Below are positions 8,592 through 16,056 of a stretch of DNA of 51,765 nt, one piece after another (positions within the stretch are counted from its first letter, which is position 1; every line of letters starts with the position of its first letter). A model generated the notes under the pieces. That model searched no databases and was not told the DNA's origin. It worked only from the letters and a program-made list of their open reading frames with translations. Position numbers and translations under genes: made by a program. This DNA is from an uncultured Bacteroides sp. (GTDB lineage Bacteria; Bacteroidota; Bacteroidia; Bacteroidales; Bacteroidaceae), in contig CAMQVH010000019.1 of NCBI GenBank assembly GCA_947038155.1, positions 1-51,765 of the forward strand. The letters are read 5' to 3'.

Positions 8592-9469
8592 TATAAGTCT
8601 GGTTTAGCGGTAATAGTAATTTGATTATTGTCATGCGAATAGTTGAAATAACCCGCATCTTGCAGTACGGACAAGATTGTTTCCAGGTCCTCCCCGTTGG
8701 GGAATCGTGCTGAAATCCGGTAGTTTTGCAGAGCAGAGTCGGTGATTTGGATAGTCGTCCCGAATGAGTTGGAAAGCTTTCGGGCGATATCACTGAGTGG
8801 GACATCATCGAATATAAATTCGCCATGCCGCCAGGATATCTCATCTGTTGCATCCACCAGTAGTTTGCGGGTAAGCTTTCTCTCCACCTTATTATATATA
8901 GCAATTTCGTTCGGTTTCAGAATCATGTGTTCGGAGTTGCTTTTGTTGCTGACGGCTACCGACCCTGTCAGGAGCGTTGTCCTGACATCGTGACTGTCAC
9001 GATAGGCATCTACGTTGAAATGCGTGCCCAGCACCCTGACGTCAACAGCATCCGTTTGTACGATAAACGGGTGCTTTTTGTCTTTGCTTACTTCAAAATA
9101 GGCTTCTCCGTTCAGTTCCACTTCCCGATTGTCCGTTTTGAATCGTTCCGGATACGTGAGTGTGGAATAATGATTCAGGGTGACAGACGTGCCGTCGGGA
9201 AGGCTGACGGTACGTGTCTCCGCCAAAGTGGAAACGGTCTGCATGGCGACGGGTTGCATATAAAGATAGGCCGTCCATACCGACAAACAGAGCAAAGCCA
9301 CCGCCGCTGCAGCAGACGTGCGTACGAGGACTAAGCGTCGGGAGTGCGCCTTCAGCATCCTTTCCAGTTGCGGGTAACTGGCTGCTGCTGAAAAACGTCC
9401 GCGTGGCGAGCGGGTAGAAGCGATAAGCTTGTTCAGTGTCTTTTCTAATTCTGTTTCGGTATATTTCAT
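8591..9469 (-). CDS. FecR-type anti-sigma factor
   Basis: The 292-residue single-pass membrane protein has a cytosolic N-terminal segment, one transmembrane helix at about residues 45-68 (AAAAVALLCLSVW), a periplasmic FecR domain at about 75-185 (LPDGTSVTLNHYSTLTYP, GEAYFEV, FIVQTDAVDVRVLGTHFNVD) and a C-terminal DUF4974 domain at about 220-290 that resembles STN. It should hold the ECF sigma factor inactive until the STN domain of the receptor (8591-5889) signals. Its stop shares one base with the receptor start, so the two are translationally coupled. Confidence 0.93.
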   Translation of the reverse strand: MKYTETELEKTLNKLIASTRSPRGRFSAAASYPQLERMLKAHSRRLVLVRTSAAAAVALLCLSVWTAYLYMQPVAMQTVSTLAETRTVSLPDGTSVTLNHYSTLTYPERFKTDNREVELNGEAYFEVSKDKKHPFIVQTDAVDVRVLGTHFNVDAYRDSHDVRTTLLTGSVAVSNKSNSEHMILKPNEIAIYNKVERKLTRKLLVDATDEISWRHGEFIFDDVPLSDIARKLSNSFGTTIQITDSALQNYRISARFPNGEDLETILSVLQDAGYFNYSHDNNQITITAKPDL

Positions 9470-9500
9470 AACTTTCTTTGGTGGATGAGGTTTAAATCTT

Positions 9501-9935
9501 TTAGTTTTTATTCATCTGAATCGTCAGTTTGCTGACCAATCCTTCCTTCCATTGGGGGATGCAGGTCAGGGTGGCGTTGTGCTGCTTCATTGGCATCTGT
9601 TTGGGGAATATCTTGACCACGGTAGTTGCCGACTTCTTGCCCGCCTTGATAATGACTTTACTTTCTGTCAGTTTCACGAGTGGTACTTGTCCCGGCGATA
9701 GGGTGGGGGGTGTAAGTGCTACCGTCCGGTCTTCTTTAGATTTCTTCACGGCAATGATTTTAATTTGAATTTCTTTTTCTGCTTCGTTCTTGTCACAGTT
9801 CACCTTCGTGATAGAATGCTCGAATCCTACATACTCTTTCGGATAATTATCGTCATCGCTGCTACACGAAGACAAACAGAGCAATGCTGTGAAAAGGGCA
9901 AATAGCCCGATGTTTACGTGATTAAACTTTTTCAT
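9501..9935 (-). CDS. small uncharacterised lipoprotein between sigma and anti-sigma genes
   Basis: The 144-residue product has a signal peptide with lipobox (ALLCLSSC, Cys at 23) followed by SSDDDN. An acidic stretch just after the lipidated Cys often accompanies surface export of lipoproteins in Bacteroidetes. The remainder is beta-rich and could be an Ig-like sandwich; I do not recognise a named family. It lies between the ECF sigma and fecR genes, a position normally empty in such operons, and is 31 bp from fecR. It might tune signalling or capture the same ligand as the receptor; both ideas are inference. The start codon is preceded by the right arm of a 9-bp inverted repeat (9937-10000). 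Confidence 0.8.
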   Translation of the reverse strand: MKKFNHVNIGLFALFTALLCLSSCSSDDDNYPKEYVGFEHSITKVNCDKNEAEKEIQIKIIAVKKSKEDRTVALTPPTLSPGQVPLVKLTESKVIIKAGKKSATTVVKIFPKQMPMKQHNATLTCIPQWKEGLVSKLTIQMNKN

Positions 9936-9936
9936 C

Positions 9937-10000
9937 GTTTCTGTCTTTTTTAGTGAATAATAGGTTTATTTGCTGATAAAGACCGGAGGGTGACAGAAAC
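9937..10000 (-). promoter_or_regulatory. 9-bp inverted repeat and candidate ECF promoter before the lipoprotein/fecR operon
   Basis: On the minus strand GTTTCTGTC (10000-9992) is matched 46 nt later by GACAGAAAC (9945-9937), which ends one base before the lipoprotein ATG. If both arms are in the mRNA, the start codon would sit beside a stem. If only DNA is involved, the arms could be paired protein sites. The minus-strand segment TCTGTCACCCTCCGGTCTT next to the distal arm is a candidate -35/-10 region for the ECF factor encoded upstream; this promoter assignment is tentative. Confidence 0.5.
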
Positions 10001-10027
10001 TCCTTACGCTCTTTTGGCTAATAAACG

Positions 10028-10582
10028 TTAATCTATTTCGGCACGGCTAATCATCTCCTTCAAGCGAGCAGTCGCTTTCTGAAGTTGTGCATCTACTGTG
10101 TTGGTGCTGATGCCTAATTCTTCTGCTACTTGTGCGTAACTCTGTTTCTCTTCACGGATACGGATGAATACTTCCCTGCAACGTTCCGGAAGTCGGTCGA
10201 GTGCTTTTACGTAAAGAGCGAACAGCTCTTCACTGATTAATGCTTCTTCCGGCGAAGAACTCTGTTCCTGCGGCTCCGGCAGAGAATCGGGATGAATAAG
10301 CGTATGTCTTGATTCTTTTTCCAGATAATTGAGCGAAGCATTTTTGACGAGAATGAAACAATAATCTTCAATGTTTCTCACATCGAGCAAATTGCTGCGT
10401 TGCTTCCATAGTTTCAGGAATACATCGAGAACGATTTCCTGCGACCATTCTTCCTGTTTCACATAATAGTAGGCAATACGAAAGAGACGGTCGTAAGTCA
10501 TGTTGTAAAAGTCCCGGAAAGCAGTCTGCGAATCCAGTTCTTTCATTTGCCGCAATAACTTTCTTACTTCTGATTCGGTCAT
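10028..10582 (-). CDS. ECF-type RNA polymerase sigma factor
   Basis: The 184-residue protein has sigma region 2 at about residues 18-90 (AFRDFYNMTYDRLFRIAYYYV, then EIVLDVFLKLWKQR) and region 4 at about 120-180 (LPERCREVFIRIREEKQSY, VAEELGISTNTVDAQL). It is a standard Bacteroidetes FecI-like factor of usual length. It should be sequestered by the FecR encoded two genes downstream and direct transcription of the lipoprotein/fecR/receptor/DUF4249 genes. Its start lies 19 nt after the hemW stop with no promoter visible between, so it is probably made at a basal level from the hemW transcript. Confidence 0.93.
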   Translation of the reverse strand: MTESEVRKLLRQMKELDSQTAFRDFYNMTYDRLFRIAYYYVKQEEWSQEIVLDVFLKLWKQRSNLLDVRNIEDYCFILVKNASLNYLEKESRHTLIHPDSLPEPQEQSSSPEEALISEELFALYVKALDRLPERCREVFIRIREEKQSYAQVAEELGISTNTVDAQLQKATARLKEMISRAEID

Positions 10583-10601
10583 CGGCTTTTAGTTTGTTTG
10601 G

Positions 10602-11732
10602 TTAGTCTACCCAAAGTAAATCACTCATTATGCTGTCGGAAACGAAAATCCCTTCGCGCGTCAGGCACAGAGCACCGTTGCGTTCTTCCAGTTTTCCGCT
10701 TTGCAGGTAAGGTGCTGCCATGTTCAGGCAATATTCCCATCGCTCCTTGCCGAATGTTTTTTTCAGTTGTTCCAGAGGAGTCCCCCAAGCGGTGCGCATG
10801 GTGGTGATGATAAATTCATTGTAGCGGGTGGTCGGGTCGAGATGTTCTATCTCGAAGGCGCGGCGGTTTTCTTCTATACCTATTATATATAGGTCGATGG
10901 AGGAGACGTTCCATTCCCGTGTTGTTCCGTCGAAGGAGTGTGCTGAGGCTCCGCAGCCCAAATAGGGGATTCCTTTCCAATAGGAGGTGTTGTGTCGCGA
11001 GTGCTTTCCGGGGCGACAGAAGTTGGATATTTCATACTGTTCGAATCCGGCTTTTTGCAGTTGTTCTATTAGTAACGTGAAAAACTCCAGGCTGGACTCC
11101 TCGTCTACTTCGCACACTTGGTGCTGCTTCAACATACTATATATAGGTGTGTCTTCTTCGTAAATCAGGTGATAGGCGGAGATGTGCTCTACCTGTAGGT
11201 CGATGGCTTGTCGGAGGTCGTTCTCCCATCGCTCCTTCGTTTCACCCGGAAGTCCATATATAAGGTCGATGCTGATGTTGTCAAATCCGGCTTGCCGGCA
11301 TCTGCTTACGGCTTCGATGGCGGTGCGGGCGTTGTGACGTCGTTTCAGCAATGTGAGTGTGGCATCGTCGAAAGTCTGTATACCCATGCTGATGCGGTTG
11401 AAGGGGAGGGTAGACAGCATTTGCATGTATGGGACCGATAAGTCGTCGGGGTTGGCTTCTAAGGTAATTTCGTAACAGTGTTCCATCCCGTAACACGCTT
11501 GCAGAGTGCCGAATATTTGTTTGAAATCCTCTTCCTCCAGTTGCGAGGGGGTGCCGCCGCCGAAGTAAACGGTTTCAATGCGTTCTCCTTTCAAATACGC
11601 TTTCCGCATCTCCAACTCCTGGCAGAGAGCCTGTATGTAGCGCGCTTTCAGTTCGCTTCGTGTGGTCGAATAAAAATCACAATAGATGCAACGGGTCTTG
11701 CAGAAAGGGATGTGGAGATAAATACCTGCCAT
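10602..11732 (-). CDS. HemW-like radical SAM haem chaperone
   Basis: I chose the ATG at 11732 because MAGIYLHIPF is the conserved family start; an in-frame upstream extension to 11855 is A/T-rich and unlike the family. The 376-residue protein has the radical-SAM CxxxCxxC cluster (CKTRCIYC, residues 10-17), the FGGGTPSQLE glycine motif, and the C-terminal HemN_C wing. HemW proteins, long misannotated as oxygen-independent coproporphyrinogen oxidase, bind haem and an Fe-S cluster and deliver haem to target proteins. The order hemW then ECF sigma on one strand suggests co-transcription. Confidence 0.93.
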   Translation of the reverse strand: MAGIYLHIPFCKTRCIYCDFYSTTRSELKARYIQALCQELEMRKAYLKGERIETVYFGGGTPSQLEEEDFKQIFGTLQACYGMEHCYEITLEANPDDLSVPYMQMLSTLPFNRISMGIQTFDDATLTLLKRRHNARTAIEAVSRCRQAGFDNISIDLIYGLPGETKERWENDLRQAIDLQVEHISAYHLIYEEDTPIYSMLKQHQVCEVDEESSLEFFTLLIEQLQKAGFEQYEISNFCRPGKHSRHNTSYWKGIPYLGCGASAHSFDGTTREWNVSSIDLYIIGIEENRRAFEIEHLDPTTRYNEFIITTMRTAWGTPLEQLKKTFGKERWEYCLNMAAPYLQSGKLEERNGALCLTREGIFVSDSIMSDLLWVD

Positions 11733-11850
11733 AATGATGTCGGTTTGGGATTTTGCGGGTGTAAAAGTAAGATTATTATCCGATATATCAAAAGACTGTT
11801 TGTCGAATAACTTTGTTTTTATACGGTTATGAGTGAAATGAATGTAGGCA

Positions 11851-11943
11851 AACAATGTGTTTCATTACATTGTAACACATTGTTCCAAGCAGTTGAACAC
11901 ATTGTTTCAAGCCTATGAACACTTTGTTTCAAGCAATTGAAAC
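11851..11943. repeat. tandem array of 22-bp units (GTTTCAA / TTGAAAC type)
   Basis: Three units start exactly 22 bp apart at 11874, 11896 and 11918. Each reads AACACATTGTTTCAAGC (with one or two changes) followed by five variable bases (AGTTG, CTATG, AATTG). A more diverged unit precedes them at 11851-11872, and GAAAC at 11939-11943 begins another. Parts of adjacent units form dyads: GTTTCAA at 11926-11932 and TTGAAAC at 11937-11943 are perfect inverse copies around GCAA. CCGG triplicated at 12-13 bp spacing follows at about 11962-11992. The array lies between hemW and an IS relic. Two turns of B-DNA are about 21 bp, so units would lie on nearly the same DNA face. Confidence 0.8.
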
Positions 11944-11998
11944 AGAATGAAACTACTGCTATCCGGCAAATTAACCGGCAAGTAATCACCGGACAATG

Positions 11999-12395
11999 AA
12001 GGTGTGTCAAAATGCGCACCTTCTTTTTTTAAACACAAAGCCCCAACTTTCACAAGCTGGGGCTTTGTTATTACCTAAAGATTTTGTATCTTTATTCCTC
12101 AAAGAATTGACGAGGATATTGCAGAAAATGATCCAGTTCGGATGGTTCTCTGGTTGAGAATCTGCACCTTGAAAGTTTCAGAAAGTTGTATAAGGAATGC
12201 GGCCGCAGCCCTTACCATCCCAGGATGATGCTCAAGGTCATTCTATATGGCTATATGAACAACGTTTATTCCTGCCGGAAAATTGCAAAGCTCCTTCACC
12301 GTGACATCTATTATATCTGGCTTGCCGGATATGAGAAACCGGATTTCATTACCATCAACCGTTTCCGCAACCGGGTGAAGAAGGAAAATTATTGA
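11999..12395 (+). mobile_element. decayed left end of an IS1182-family element
   Basis: This relic parallels the intact element at 17822-19701 in order: an end hairpin with a T tract (11999-12030; compare 17824-17859), a second hairpin (12035-12068; compare 17882-17915), a transposase promoter and the 5' part of the transposase gene. The sequence is clearly diverged, and it stops after the codons equivalent to residue 115 of the intact transposase. No right end is visible. It is in the same orientation as the intact element and lies upstream of the SusC/SusD pair that the intact copy follows. Confidence 0.85.
12109..12395 (+). pseudogene. transposase fragment, frameshifted and truncated (IS1182 family)
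   Basis: Translation gives the equivalent of residues 24 to about 115 of the intact transposase: EDIAENDPVR in one frame, then after a loss of about 4 nt near 12148-12152 the VENLHLESFRKLYKECGRSP stretch in another, continuing through YHPRMMLKVILYGYMNN to NRFRNRVKKEN and a stop. The original start codon, all three catalytic residues and the C-terminus are gone, so it cannot be active. Confidence 0.88.
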
Positions 12396-12430
12396 TTGGT
12401 TTCCGGCAGGTCGGTCAGACGGTCTGCTGG

Positions 12431-12594
12431 TTGTTAATACTTGGGTTCTCAGGTATTAATACTTGAGTCCTTAGGTATTAATACTTGACGCGTCAGGTAT
12501 TAATACTTGGGAACTCAGTTGTTAATATTTAAGACCTTCATCGTTAATGGCTGATTTCCAGATTGTTGTTACCTGTGAAATCAGTCATTAATTT
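12431..12594. repeat. array of 22-bp units with palindromic GTATTAATAC cores
   Basis: The perfect palindrome GTATTAATAC occurs at 12453, 12475 and 12497. Diverged copies occur at 12431 (TTGTTAATAC), 12519 (TTGTTAATAT), 12541 (TCGTTAATGG), 12563 (TTGTTGTTAC) and 12585 (TCATTAATTT), all at exactly 22-bp steps. The 12-bp intervals vary but mostly fit TTG-RNNNNT-YAG; one contains ACGCGT at the centre of a 10-bp palindrome (TGACGCGTCA). The last units also form a larger inverted repeat, 12544-12558 against 12577-12591 (14 of 15 positions). The array ends about 95 bp before the -33 box of the susC promoter, so an operator array is one reading. Confidence 0.85.
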
Positions 12595-12689
12595 TCTTTT
12601 TCGCCATTTGCGTGCCATTCGTCTTTTTCTCGCTATTCTTCTCCTTTTTGTTAAAAACGGCATTAATCCGGGTATTTATTTTATGATAT

Positions 12690-12721
12690 TTTGTGCGTTA
12701 ACATTCTTTTTTATATCTTTG
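12690..12721 (+). promoter_or_regulatory. promoter of the SusC/SusD operon
   Basis: TTTG at 12690-12693 and TATCTTTG at 12714-12721 match both Bacteroides promoter elements with a 20-bp spacer. Transcription should start near 12727, giving a leader of about 125 nt that contains the small ORF at 12760-12840. Confidence 0.8.
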
Positions 12722-12759
12722 TGCACACAATTAGAATTTATATTAAAAAAATAATAAAA

Positions 12760-12840
12760 ATGAAAAGCAAAAAGGAAGGTTTGTTGCTTTTGGGCGATGA
12801 CTTTCTCTCTTTAATTGAGATAATTCTTTTGTTAAACTAA
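12760..12840 (+). CDS. candidate 26-residue leader peptide upstream of susC
   Basis: This ORF begins within the susC leader, about 33 nt after the predicted transcription start, and follows an A/T-rich segment of the sort that serves as ribosome entry in Bacteroides. It encodes a basic N-terminus (MKSKKEG) then a hydrophobic, Leu/Ile-rich segment (LLLLGDDFLSLIEIILLLN). Its stop lies 11 nt before the susC ATG, so ribosomes finishing it could re-initiate on susC. It could be a regulatory leader, a tiny membrane peptide or chance. I recognise no homologue. Confidence 0.4.
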   Translation: MKSKKEGLLLLGDDFLSLIEIILLLN

Positions 12841-12851
12841 AAAAAAATTCT

Positions 12852-15800
12852 ATGAAACGAAGCAAGTTTATTTCGCACATGCTGTTTCAATGCATGTTTG
12901 TGCTGTTTGCTTGTGTATCTGTGAATGTCTGGGGACAATCGTTGGCAATCACGGGTACAGTAACGGATGAAAAAGGCGAACCGATTATTGGTGCCAGTGT
13001 GCTTGTAGTAGGTACTACAAACGGTTCTATTACCGACTTCGACGGTAATTTCTCTCTGAAGGATGTTGCTTCCAATGCCAAGCTCTCCATCTCCTACATT
13101 GGAATGAAAACGCAAATCATCGATGTACAAGGGAAACGTTCGTTCAAGGTTGTCTTGAAAGAAGATTCCGAAGTGTTGGAAGAAGTGGTGGTTGTAGGTT
13201 ACGGTACACAGAAAAAGGTGAACCTGACGGGAGCGGTCACCATGGCAAACGGTGATGTACTCGAAGACCGCCCGATTGCCAATGTGACGCAGGGATTGCA
13301 GGGAGCCATTCCTAACCTGAACATTACGTTCGATGGCGGTAGCCCGAACGCAACGGCTACTATCAACGTGCGTGGTACCACCTCACTGAACGGCGGTTCG
13401 GCACTCATCTTGGTAGACGGTGTAGAGACCAGCGACATCTCTCTGCTCAATCCGCAAGACATCGAAAGCATCTCCGTATTGAAAGATGCCTCGTCGGCTG
13501 CCGTCTACGGAGCACGTGCCGCATTCGGTGTGGTATTGATTACCACCAAGAAAGGAACCAAAGGCCAGAAGATGCGTGTCAACTACAACAACAACTTCTC
13601 TTGGTCTACTCCGTCGCGTCTGCCCGAAGGCATCAACTCCAGCAAATGGATTCACGCCGTGAACGATTGTGCCACCAACTCAAACGGTAGTGGCTTCTCT
13701 CAGGAACTGGTAGATGCCATCGACCGCTACAATAGCGACCCGAGCAAATATCCCTACGCATTTGTCGACGAAACAGGCCAATGCACCGCCAAGGGACAAT
13801 GGGCCTATGCTGCCAATACCGACTGGTTCGGCGAATTCTACAAGAACGCCGCATTCATGCAGCAACACAATGCCAGCATCAGCGGCGGAACGGAGACCAA
13901 CAGCTACTACGGTTCTATCGGCTACAAAGGACAGGACGGTCTGTTCGCTTTCGGCAACGATACCTACAAGCGTATCAACATGACGTTCAACTTCACTACA
14001 CAGGTGACCGACTGGCTGGAACTGTCGTTCCGCACGAAGTACAACCGTAACGAATCGGATGTGCCTTTCACACAGGACTACATGGGTAGCTCTCCTTACC
14101 ACGAAATTTATCGCGCATTCCCATTCATTCCCATCTACTTGCCTAACGGAGAATTTGCTGCCGTTGAAGGTGCCAACTTCAACTACAACATCGCAGGTAT
14201 CATGGCACAAGCCGGACGCGATATCACCAAGTCGGACGACTTCTGGTATACGGGAGCATTCACATTGACTCCTCTCAAAGGCTTATCCATCAAGGGTGAC
14301 TACACCGGCAACAAGTACTTCAGGCAACGGAAACAACACCACAAGGAGTTGTTCCAATCAAACCCTGATGGCACTATCTTGTCAAAGAGTCAAAGCAGCC
14401 TCAACAACAACAAGTACAACGATACCTATCAGGCATTGAACCTTTGGGCTGAATACAAGACCAACATCAAAGACCACGGCCTGGGTATTATGGCCGGTTA
14501 CAACCAGGAAAGCAAGAACATCACTGCGCTGACTACTACCGTAAGCGGCTTGTACGACAACAACACACCTGTCAGCGACCTTGCCACCACCACTTCTCCG
14601 CTGGGCGAAGAAGCCACGGTATGGGCCGTTCAGGGTGTCTTCTTCCGTCTCAATTACGACTATAAGAGCCGCTATCTGGTAGAGGTAAACGGCCGTTACG
14701 ACGGTTCGTCCAAATATAAGAGTGGTTCACGCTGGGGATTCTTCCCGTCCGTATCACTCGGATGGCGTCTGTCCGAAGAAAAGTTCTTCGAGCCCGCCCG
14801 TAAGTTGTTCGACAACGTGAAGGTACGTGCCTCTTTAGGTACACTCGGCAATCAGGTGACCAACGGTAACTTCGACTACTTAGGCTATCTGTCGAGCGAA
14901 TCGCTCGCCTACAGTATGGGAGGCAAAAAACTTACCGGACTGACACCGCCTACATTGGCAAGCACCAACATCACTTGGGAAAAAGTGACCACTTCCAACT
15001 TCGGTATCGACTTGGGATTGCTCAACAACCGACTGAACGCATCGTTCGACTACTACATGCGCTACACCAACGACATGGTGGTATCGAAGACGTATCCGGC
15101 AGTGCTCGGAAGCACCGGCGGTAAAGAAAACCTTGCCAATATGCGTACCAACGGATGGGAACTCTCTATCGGCTGGAGCGACAAGATAGACAATGTGGCA
15201 GGAAGCCCACTCAGCTACTCGATAGGATTCGGACTGGCCGACAGCTACTCCACCATCACCAAGTACGACAATCCCGAAGGAGCGCTTAACGACTACTATG
15301 AAGGAAAACGTATCGGTGAAATCTGGGGGTACGTGACCGACGGCTTCATCGAAACCAAAGAAGAGGCGGAACGTATGCGTACCATCCAAGGCCAGATTTC
15401 ATCAGGCGAATGGCTGATAGGTGATATCCGCTACAAAGACCTTGATGGTAAGGAAGGCATCACTCCGGCACGTACCATCGACAATACAGGCGACCAGAAG
15501 GTGATTGGTAACACCACTCCCCGCTTCTCTTACAACATCACCGCCAGTGCATCTTGGAAGAACTTCGACGTCCGCGTCTTCTTCGAAGGTATCGGCAAGC
15601 GCGACTTGTGGGTAGACAGCCCCGTGTTCTGGGGATTCTCGGGCAACGTATGGCAAGCAGCTGTCAACGATTACCACGTAGACAACTCTTGGAGTCCCAC
15701 CAACACGAACGCTTACTATCCTATCCCCACTTATGGCAATCGCAGTAAGCAGGTACAGACCAAATACTTGCAGAACGGTGCCTATATCCGTCTGAAAGAT

Positions 15801-16043
15801 TTGACTATCAGCTACACATTGCCTAAGAAGTGGCTTTCACCCATCGGTGTCGAACAGCTGAAAGTATTTGCCAGCGGTCAGAACCTGTGGGTAGGAACCA
15901 AGTTGTTCAAGTACTTAGACCCCGATATCGTCAGCACACGCCGTTCTAACTCAGATGGCGGTATGGTGGGTAACCTCCTTTCGGATGGTAAAGCCTATCC
16001 GTTTAGCAAGACCTATTCAATTGGTGTCAATTTAACGTTCTAA
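12852..16043 (+). CDS. SusC-like TonB-dependent outer-membrane transporter
   Basis: The 1063-residue protein has a signal peptide (to about residue 29), a carboxypeptidase-regulatory-like domain at about 32-105 (ITGTVTDEKGEPIIGASVLV), the Bacteroidetes TonB-box region (EEVVVVGYGTQKKVNLTGAV), a plug at about 120-235 (NVRGTTSLNGGSALILVDGV, SVLKDASSAAVYGARAAFG) and a large barrel ending in VNLTF. It lacks an STN domain, so it does not signal through FecR. With SusD it forms a pedal-bin importer for oligosaccharides or peptides; the substrate cannot be told. Codon usage looks rich in AAC, TAC and ATC, as in highly expressed genes. It starts 11 nt after the candidate leader peptide. Confidence 0.95.
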   Translation: MKRSKFISHMLFQCMFVLFACVSVNVWGQSLAITGTVTDEKGEPIIGASVLVVGTTNGSITDFDGNFSLKDVASNAKLSISYIGMKTQIIDVQGKRSFKVVLKEDSEVLEEVVVVGYGTQKKVNLTGAVTMANGDVLEDRPIANVTQGLQGAIPNLNITFDGGSPNATATINVRGTTSLNGGSALILVDGVETSDISLLNPQDIESISVLKDASSAAVYGARAAFGVVLITTKKGTKGQKMRVNYNNNFSWSTPSRLPEGINSSKWIHAVNDCATNSNGSGFSQELVDAIDRYNSDPSKYPYAFVDETGQCTAKGQWAYAANTDWFGEFYKNAAFMQQHNASISGGTETNSYYGSIGYKGQDGLFAFGNDTYKRINMTFNFTTQVTDWLELSFRTKYNRNESDVPFTQDYMGSSPYHEIYRAFPFIPIYLPNGEFAAVEGANFNYNIAGIMAQAGRDITKSDDFWYTGAFTLTPLKGLSIKGDYTGNKYFRQRKQHHKELFQSNPDGTILSKSQSSLNNNKYNDTYQALNLWAEYKTNIKDHGLGIMAGYNQESKNITALTTTVSGLYDNNTPVSDLATTTSPLGEEATVWAVQGVFFRLNYDYKSRYLVEVNGRYDGSSKYKSGSRWGFFPSVSLGWRLSEEKFFEPARKLFDNVKVRASLGTLGNQVTNGNFDYLGYLSSESLAYSMGGKKLTGLTPPTLASTNITWEKVTTSNFGIDLGLLNNRLNASFDYYMRYTNDMVVSKTYPAVLGSTGGKENLANMRTNGWELSIGWSDKIDNVAGSPLSYSIGFGLADSYSTITKYDNPEGALNDYYEGKRIGEIWGYVTDGFIETKEEAERMRTIQGQISSGEWLIGDIRYKDLDGKEGITPARTIDNTGDQKVIGNTTPRFSYNITASASWKNFDVRVFFEGIGKRDLWVDSPVFWGFSGNVWQAAVNDYHVDNSWSPTNTNAYYPIPTYGNRSKQVQTKYLQNGAYIRLKDLTISYTLPKKWLSPIGVEQLKVFASGQNLWVGTKLFKYLDPDIVSTRRSNSDGGMVGNLLSDGKAYPFSKTYSIGVNLTF

Positions 16044-16056
16044 CATCTATCCGATT

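Noticed and set aside
12186..12395. independent small gene
   Set aside because: Its product aligns to the N-terminal part of the nearby IS1182-family transposase, with a frameshift just upstream and truncation downstream; it is a relic.
12431..12594. CRISPR array
   Set aside because: The constant part is only 10 bp and the intervals 12 bp, far shorter than CRISPR repeats and spacers, and no cas gene is near.
12541..12594. invertible promoter (phase-variation) element
   Set aside because: The inverted repeat at 12544-12591 encloses only 18 bp and does not contain the susC promoter, and no invertase gene is nearby.
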